A program made the translations under genes and the position numbers. The notes beneath the pieces are model-generated. The model was not told the origin of the DNA. It worked only from the letters and a program-made list of their open reading frames with translations, and did not search any database. Below, one piece after another: positions 58,800-64,000 of a stretch of 64,000 nt of DNA. Origin of the DNA: Cristatella mucedo. Taxonomy: Eukaryota; Bryozoa; Phylactolaemata; Cristatellidae. The stretch is taken from positions 124,001 through 188,000 of the forward strand of contig WPIO01000162.1 of NCBI GenBank assembly GCA_009760855.2, written 5' to 3'. Each line of letters starts with the position of its first letter. Position 1 is the first letter of the stretch.

Positions 58800-59000
58800 C
58801 ATTGCTCTCGTGCTGCTGGCCGTATCACATCTGGTCCTGCCACCCGGAGCTGCTACTTCCTTCCATGCTGATCATAACCTCAACTGCTCTCCTGACTCAG
58901 CTACGTTGCTCACCTTCTCTTCGTTGCGTTTGATGAACTCTGCTAGGTACCGAATGCGAATACCAAGTGAGGCAAGCAGCTTCTTGTTGTTCCGTTAGCA
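58800..59000 (+). mobile_element. LINE-B C-terminal fragment
   Basis: The plus strand gives ATSFHADHNLNCSPDSATLL and TFSSLRLMNSARYRMR, matching NATHYLNCSPDSAMLPTFSLL and NSVGYQMR of LINE-B at 28856-29240. A LINE-A-type tail scrap ('aagaacctagaattagatt') follows at 59045-59090. Confidence 0.7.
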
Positions 59001-59099
59001 TGGTTCCACAAACCATTCGATCATGCTTCCTTTGCAGCAATTTCAAAGAACCTAGAATTAGATTACTTTCTGTGAGGGCATTATAAATTTTGTTTTTAC

Positions 59100-60036
59100 A
59101 AATAATATTGATATTATTATAATATATATTGTGGTAGCTGCTGCATTATTTGCACTAAATCTCCCATCTGTTTCCAACATTTTGGTCGAGCTAAAATTCC
59201 TTCTGCCCCCTTTCGTAGAATCTGAGTTTACCAATCGCTTACGCAACTTCAAAATGCTAGGAATTTTCCTGGTGTCCTTATTTATCAGTGTTTAAGGAGG
59301 CCCATTGCTCGTTCTTCGCGACCGAGGTAGTTTGTTTGATCCCTGCAGTGGACGGTCCATCACTTCCAACTGCAAATGATGGCGATTGGGGGTAACCTCT
59401 CTGTCTCTATAAGACTTTTAACCTCTTAACCTCTATAAGGCTTTTTATCACTTAATAATTTTTATTATCTTCAAGCACTCTACTTAAACCTTCAGACATT
59501 AGCCCTTGAATTTTTTTGAGGTCCTTAATATAAGTTTTAAGTTAATGGCCTGCGTCAACAAGTTAGCTAGAATATAATGCAGAGTGCAGTATTAAGCTAA
59601 CACCGTCTAATGCAGGGAGCCTTGAATACTCATGCAGATTAGGCGTATCCCTATCAACGTAGTACCATAAAGACTTTACAAGCATTAAGCGAAAGAGCTT
59701 TGAGTCCACAAAGCTATGTTTATCTTTTATTCTGCTTGCTCCTATGATGAAGGTAAGGAACCGTGTGAATATGTAAGTGATAGCATGCACTCTTCCTGCA
59801 GGAATAAACGTAAAAAAGACATCTGAAAGAGATTCTGGAAACGCTTTGAAAATTTTCTTTATAATGTGCTCCAATTTGTTTATTTACTTGTTCTATAAAC
59901 GGCGTTGACGTCAGTAGAGAATGAAAATCCGTACGTCTCATCTAGATTGTAAGAAATAGTTCGGACGAATGTGACCTCAGAGTACCAGGATTTTCTTATG
60001 AAACCAGTTGTTAGTCGAGCTACATTTTACCTGTAG
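59100..60036. other. Intron with an unidentified minus-strand frame pair
   Basis: Mostly unique. On the minus strand, 59563-59874 (103 aa, including KIFKAFPESLSDVFFTFIPA and VKSLWYYVDRDTPNLHEYSR) and the overlapping 59720-59941 (73 aa) look coding-like, but I cannot assign a family. They may be remnants of an old gene or transposon. Confidence 0.3.
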
Positions 60037-60101
60037 GAACAAAGGTACATGTAAAAGACCCGAAGAGAATAATGAATCTACAACAACGACGAATTACCAT
60101 G
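60037..60101 (+). CDS. Probable cytoplasmic exon of the receptor
   Basis: A 65-nt candidate exon after 'cattttacctgtag' and before donor GTAATT. It starts in phase 2, exactly what the transmembrane exon (ending AG in phase 2) requires, and joining gives IIKR-NKGTCKRPEENNESTT. It ends in phase 1. The content is polar and basic then acidic, with a Cys close to the membrane, as expected for the start of a cytoplasmic tail. No signalling motif is visible. This is a prediction from phase and composition. Confidence 0.45.
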
Positions 60102-60184
60102 GTAATTTTTTGCTTATCTGCCTCCTATGCATGTCAAAGATTGTATTCATTATCGACGATTACAATGTGTGCATATTTCCTATC

Positions 60185-60360
60185 CTTCTAATAGCTGATT
60201 TACCAGCTTATTTTGAAAAGTGGAAAAAAGAGCCTCTAAGGCTTTCACAACAGCTTGCAGCTGCGATAAAAAATCGCCCATCCCAGGACTCGAACCCACG
60301 ACCTCGTAAGTGAGGTCGTGAAAGGCAATTGCCTCACCTAGTGCTCCATTCTAGACAGTC
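60185..60360 (-). mobile_element. tRNA-derived SINE (second copy)
   Basis: On the minus strand it reads an A-box region GGAGCACTAGGTGAGG, a long hairpin 'acgacctcacttacgaggtcgt', B box GGTTCGAGTCC (60286-60296), then 'tgggatgggcgat' and 'agctgcaagctgttgtga'. The order and spacing match 52371-52555, and both lack a functional anticodon stem. Same SINE family. Confidence 0.75.
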
Positions 60361-61217
60361 TGTTAATTATTTTAAGGCTGTCTTGCTGTAAGTTGCTGCT
60401 GCAATCTTGAATGGAATGGTGTACAGTAGGGACAAGGGTGACATAAATTCTGAGTCTCAATAATGTTGCAGTTCAGTATTGTTTCTAAACTTTTTACACT
60501 GTTCTTTATTATTGCATCTGCTTTAATCGCATAAACTTGAGTGCGTTGAGTTTTAAATCAAGAGAAAGTTATACACGATGACCATTCTAGGCATTAATAT
60601 TGGTATAGACACACTAATGTTTCAATTTAATGTCAAATAAGATTGTAATTAGCCTGCAAAAGAAAGCACACACTGTAAAATGTTGTGCTCAAAACACTTT
60701 GTTTCGAACAACCACAGCATTTTTTAAGTGCCTAGAACGGGATTAAGTTATTGATGTGACGATAAAAATGTTTTTTACCTGTATAATTGATCATTATTTA
60801 ATGATCAGCCATTGCCAACTCAAATTTCTTGATAGGTTTATTAAACAAACACGATTTCGCCTCAAAATAACTGGCCAGAAGCAGTTTTGAATTCGCCTAT
60901 GCAATTTCATGCTAACCCGGTGCTTCTTTTGATGTATACAACGACTCATTCTGTATTATTATTACCAATAATATTATAAGATTATGGTAAACACATGCAC
61001 AATCTTTGATCTGAGATTTATATAACTACTTTTATCATTGTTGTTATTTAAAGACTTCTGAGTACCTAGGTACTAGTTAAATTGAATACTACTCACTCAA
61101 TCTTGTCCCTACGCTCAGCTCGAATATTCTTCTCTTAGCCACTTTCATTATTCTCTGATTCTTTATCTATCCCTGTTCGCTGTCGTTGGTCTAGGAGTGT
61201 ATGCCTGCAGTGGAGGT
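60361..61217. other. Intron, no clear feature
   Basis: A+T-rich. A short LINE-A tail-like scrap ('aagtgcctagaacgggatt') lies at about 60728-60775. Nothing else recognised. Confidence 0.45.
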
Positions 61218-62520
61218 CATTAATAATAATAATAATAATGCACTTGATAAAGAGTCCTCAGAGAACGCAATCTCTGTCTAGACTTTTTACATTTGCTGCA
61301 AAGGGAAACGCGATTGAATTGTGAATAATATCATGCTTGATAGCCAACATGAATACCATGGTTAGGGATAACATGCACAGCATCAGCATGCAAGTGTGGT
61401 TAATGGCAGCATGCACAGTGTCAGCACGCATAAGCACAAAGAGGATGAATCATACGGACCTACTAAATGCTGACCTAAAGAGGTGTTTTTCCAAGTTCTT
61501 TTTAAATGTGGTTAAGTCAGGGGATGTTGTGATGCAAGTCGGGGCAAGTTTTAGGCTTTGGAAGCATGCAAACTAAATGCATGGTCTCCAAAGGATTTGA
61601 GGTTTTTACGAGGTGTTGGTAAACTGTTGGACTCCGATAATCAGGTGGTACCATGCTTTACCTGGTGGGGGAGTAAATCTGAGAGATAGGCTGGAGTCAA
61701 GAAGAAAGAGATGTTAAAGTGAGCGACAAAACCTTGAAGTCAATCCGTTGCTTGACATGTAGCCAGTGCTGTTCTGAGAGAAGTGGTGTGATGTGGCAAC
61801 TGCGACGCTCATGACAGGCAAGCCTAGCTGCAGAGTTTGGCCAGCTAGCAGAATTTACAGAAGTCAAGACGAGATGTCACAAATGCATGGAACAACTTGG
61901 GCGTGGTATCCCTATCTAAACAAGCCAAATTTTTGCAAGGATATGTACCTGAAATTAGGCAGATTTGATTGTGGAGCTGATGTGGTCGTCTACCAAGAGG
62001 ACACTGCAGAACATGACACCTAGATTTCGTGCTGATCCAACAGGAGATATGCTGACAGAGCCAATATTGAGCTTCAGCCTTGCTAATTTCTGAATCTTAC
62101 TGGATTTGCCCATAATTATTAGGTTGGTTTTATCGTCGTTTAATTTTCAAAAATTTGCTGCCATTCATGTGTGGATGTCATCAATACATGCAGCAATGGA
62201 GTTGAGAGAATTCGAGGTGCTCGAAGGCTGGGAGGTATCAAAGCGAAGGTACAACTGAGTGTCATCTGTATATATTTGAAAGCCTAGATTGCACTTGGAA
62301 CTTACATGAGTAAGAGGGAGAGTATAAACCGTGAAAAGAACCGGACCTAGCATGGAGCCCTGAGGTACCCCATATTTCAGAAGTACCTCGGATGATCTTT
62401 GTCCATTCACGTCAATACTGTAGAGAGTCTCATACTGAGATAGGACCTGAACCTTTGCAGAGAACTGCCATGGATTACCAGGCGAGATGAGAGGCGCTCT
62501 AGAAGAACTTGGTGATTGAG
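61218..62520 (-). mobile_element. LINE-A fragment, 3' end to RT core
   Basis: Tail 'taataataataataatgca' at 61218, 3' UTR, degraded C-terminus, and RT core on the minus strand (62165-62410: VLLKYGVPQGSMLGPVLFTV and FQIYTDDTQLYLRFD, where YADD is YTDD). It ends near 'ctctagaagaacttggtga'. 5'-truncated. Confidence 0.85.
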
Positions 62521-63935
62521 AAGTTCATTTAGTCAAATACGTGTACATTTGAGTTCAGCCAAGAGTGGTGTAGCATAGCTAGATTTAAACACATTCTCAT
62601 AAGAACTAAGATTATTCAAGGTATTGCACAGGGGCCTTACAACGAATGCAAAGAGTTAGAAGAGTTGGCAACGAGAATAATGTACTGCAATTTTGTAATT
62701 ATAATATAGGCAAGTTATCTTCCGCTCACATTCCAAGGTCAATCAATAAAACACGAACAGGGTTTTCTTGGTTGCACGAAGGAACGTGATGCAGGGTTGT
62801 TAGATTTTTGTGAGATATCTTGATGTTTGGGTGCGATGCACAATGTATCTAATCATTAAGAATGATGCCATGCATGATTTTGATACTTTTTTACTCGGTA
62901 AAGAAGCAAAGTAGGTGATGATTTTGAAGAACAACTTTAAATGGTGCCACCTAAAACAGGCATCAACCACATTTTAAAGTGGGTCTCATTATTGCGATTT
63001 TTAACGTTCCTTCTAACCAAATGAAAAATAACAGCAGTGTCGCTTAGCTACTTAATCTGTTTCGGACTCTAACTAAATGGTACATTTTTGAAAATTTCAA
63101 TCTAAAGAACTTATATTTTGCCACATTTAGCGTGAGAATGATCGGAGTGATTTCTTCCGTCCTCAATGAGGCAGTATTTCTGGTTCTTAATGTAGTAAAA
63201 TATGAATAAAAAGAGCAAAGGATCACGATTAGGTTTTCAAACGAAATTTGGCTATTACCTTACCATTGCAGACATGCCCAAGTCATAATATCTGGCTTTT
63301 CTTTTCCCTGATCGTTCTCTGGTTCATTAATGTTTAGGACTGATTGTAGCGGCATTGAATTCTTACCTTTGCAGCTTGTTATTAAGACAGCTCGATGAAA
63401 TGGCGTAACTGAGCTGTTACCTAAGCTCTCATAAGAACAAATTTTAATTACTTACCTTGATCACCAAGGAAAGGATTTTGTGTCAGCTAAATAAAGTACC
63501 TATCTGGAATGTTCTAGCATTTTGATATTCTAATAGATTCGCTGAGAATGTGAGAAAATATGTTGCACTTGCTTGAGTGTCAGCTAGTGAATCTATTTAA
63601 AATTAGCTAGAATCCTTTTGTGAAACTAAAGCCCCAGGTAGCAAACTGTAATTACAATGAGGTTCTTCTATTAGGGATCCATCACTCTGAGAGCCAAACA
63701 AATACTCATGTAAATAATATTACGTGCACATCTTTAATTGACTTCACTTGGTAGGACTTACATAGGGCTGCTTAAGACATCTGTAGAAAAGTATCTCAGC
63801 TATTATTATTACTGCCAGGGATTACAAAATATATACTAATCATTATTAACAGTTTGATTCATTCTAATTTCCAAGAAGTCTAAATTTAGTTATTGTAAGG
63901 CCCTCTAAATGAAAGGAGTAAACATTGTATTTCAG
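62521..63935. other. Intron, no feature recognised
   Basis: Unique A+T-rich sequence with no motif-bearing frame and no repeat that I can recognise. Confidence 0.45.
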
Positions 63936-64000
63936 GTAATTGGAAGTTATCACCATATTTTGAGCCTATTCATTTATTTCCAATGTGCTACTTTCAACTG
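63936..64000 (+). CDS. Possible further cytoplasmic exon (runs off the window)
   Basis: After 'ttgtatttcag' the frame is open to the window end in phase 1, the phase required by the exon at 60037-60101. It would read GNWKLSPYFEPIHLF. Only 65 bases are visible and no stop or donor is seen, so this is weak. It could be chance. Confidence 0.2.

Overview
This window looks like A+T-rich animal (metazoan) nuclear DNA, probably from an invertebrate. The signs are short exons with GT/AG borders separated by long introns, LDL-receptor class A (LDLa) and C-type lectin modules, many L2/CR1-like LINE fragments, tRNA-derived SINEs, and microsatellites of (AT)n, (CA)n and (CT)n. There is no prokaryotic gene organisation. 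The species cannot be named from the sequence alone.

The host gene lies on the + strand and is best read as one membrane receptor gene whose first exons lie left of the window. The order is an array of LDLa exons (3184-3309, 11112-11237, 15812-15937, 25290-25415), a two-exon C-type lectin domain (41149-41394 and 42116-42313), a Ser/Thr-rich stalk exon (45633-45710), a transmembrane exon (56337-56442), a likely cytoplasmic exon (60037-60101) and possibly one more exon at the right edge (from 63936). Every border between the first LDLa exon and the transmembrane exon is phase 1, so LDLa exons can be added, lost or skipped without breaking the frame. The lectin domain keeps the EPN and WND motifs expected for calcium-dependent binding of mannose-type sugars. 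That all these exons belong to one transcript is inferred from strand, order and phase.

Positions 1-26375 are a tandem array of six related units, called U1-U6 here, of about 4.3-4.8 kb where not interrupted or deleted. Each unit is built around one LDLa exon. U1, U2, U3 and U6 keep the exon, U4 has lost it and U5 keeps only its last third. A seventh, dispersed copy (U7, 46425-51600) sits in the intron between the stalk and transmembrane exons, and its LDLa exon is dead. Sister relations between units (U1 with U4 left half, U2 with U6 and U4 right half, U3 with U5) indicate unequal crossing-over and block duplication. The first ~935 bases are almost identical to 17592-18527.

The rest is transposon-rich intron. 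LINE-A (L2/CR1-like) has a nearly complete minus-strand copy inside U1 (4212-7815), a long plus-strand copy (52858-56066) and many fragments. LINE-B, a second L2-like family, is nested inside a LINE-A copy (28856-30715), and shorter copies sit in U2 and U4. A SINE at 31640-31772 joins a tRNA-like head to the LINE-A 3' tail, and another tRNA-type SINE family has copies at 52371-52555 and 60185-60360. Two relic reading frames of unknown origin recur in the tandem units. No retroviral, Polinton or other capsid-bearing element was recognised.
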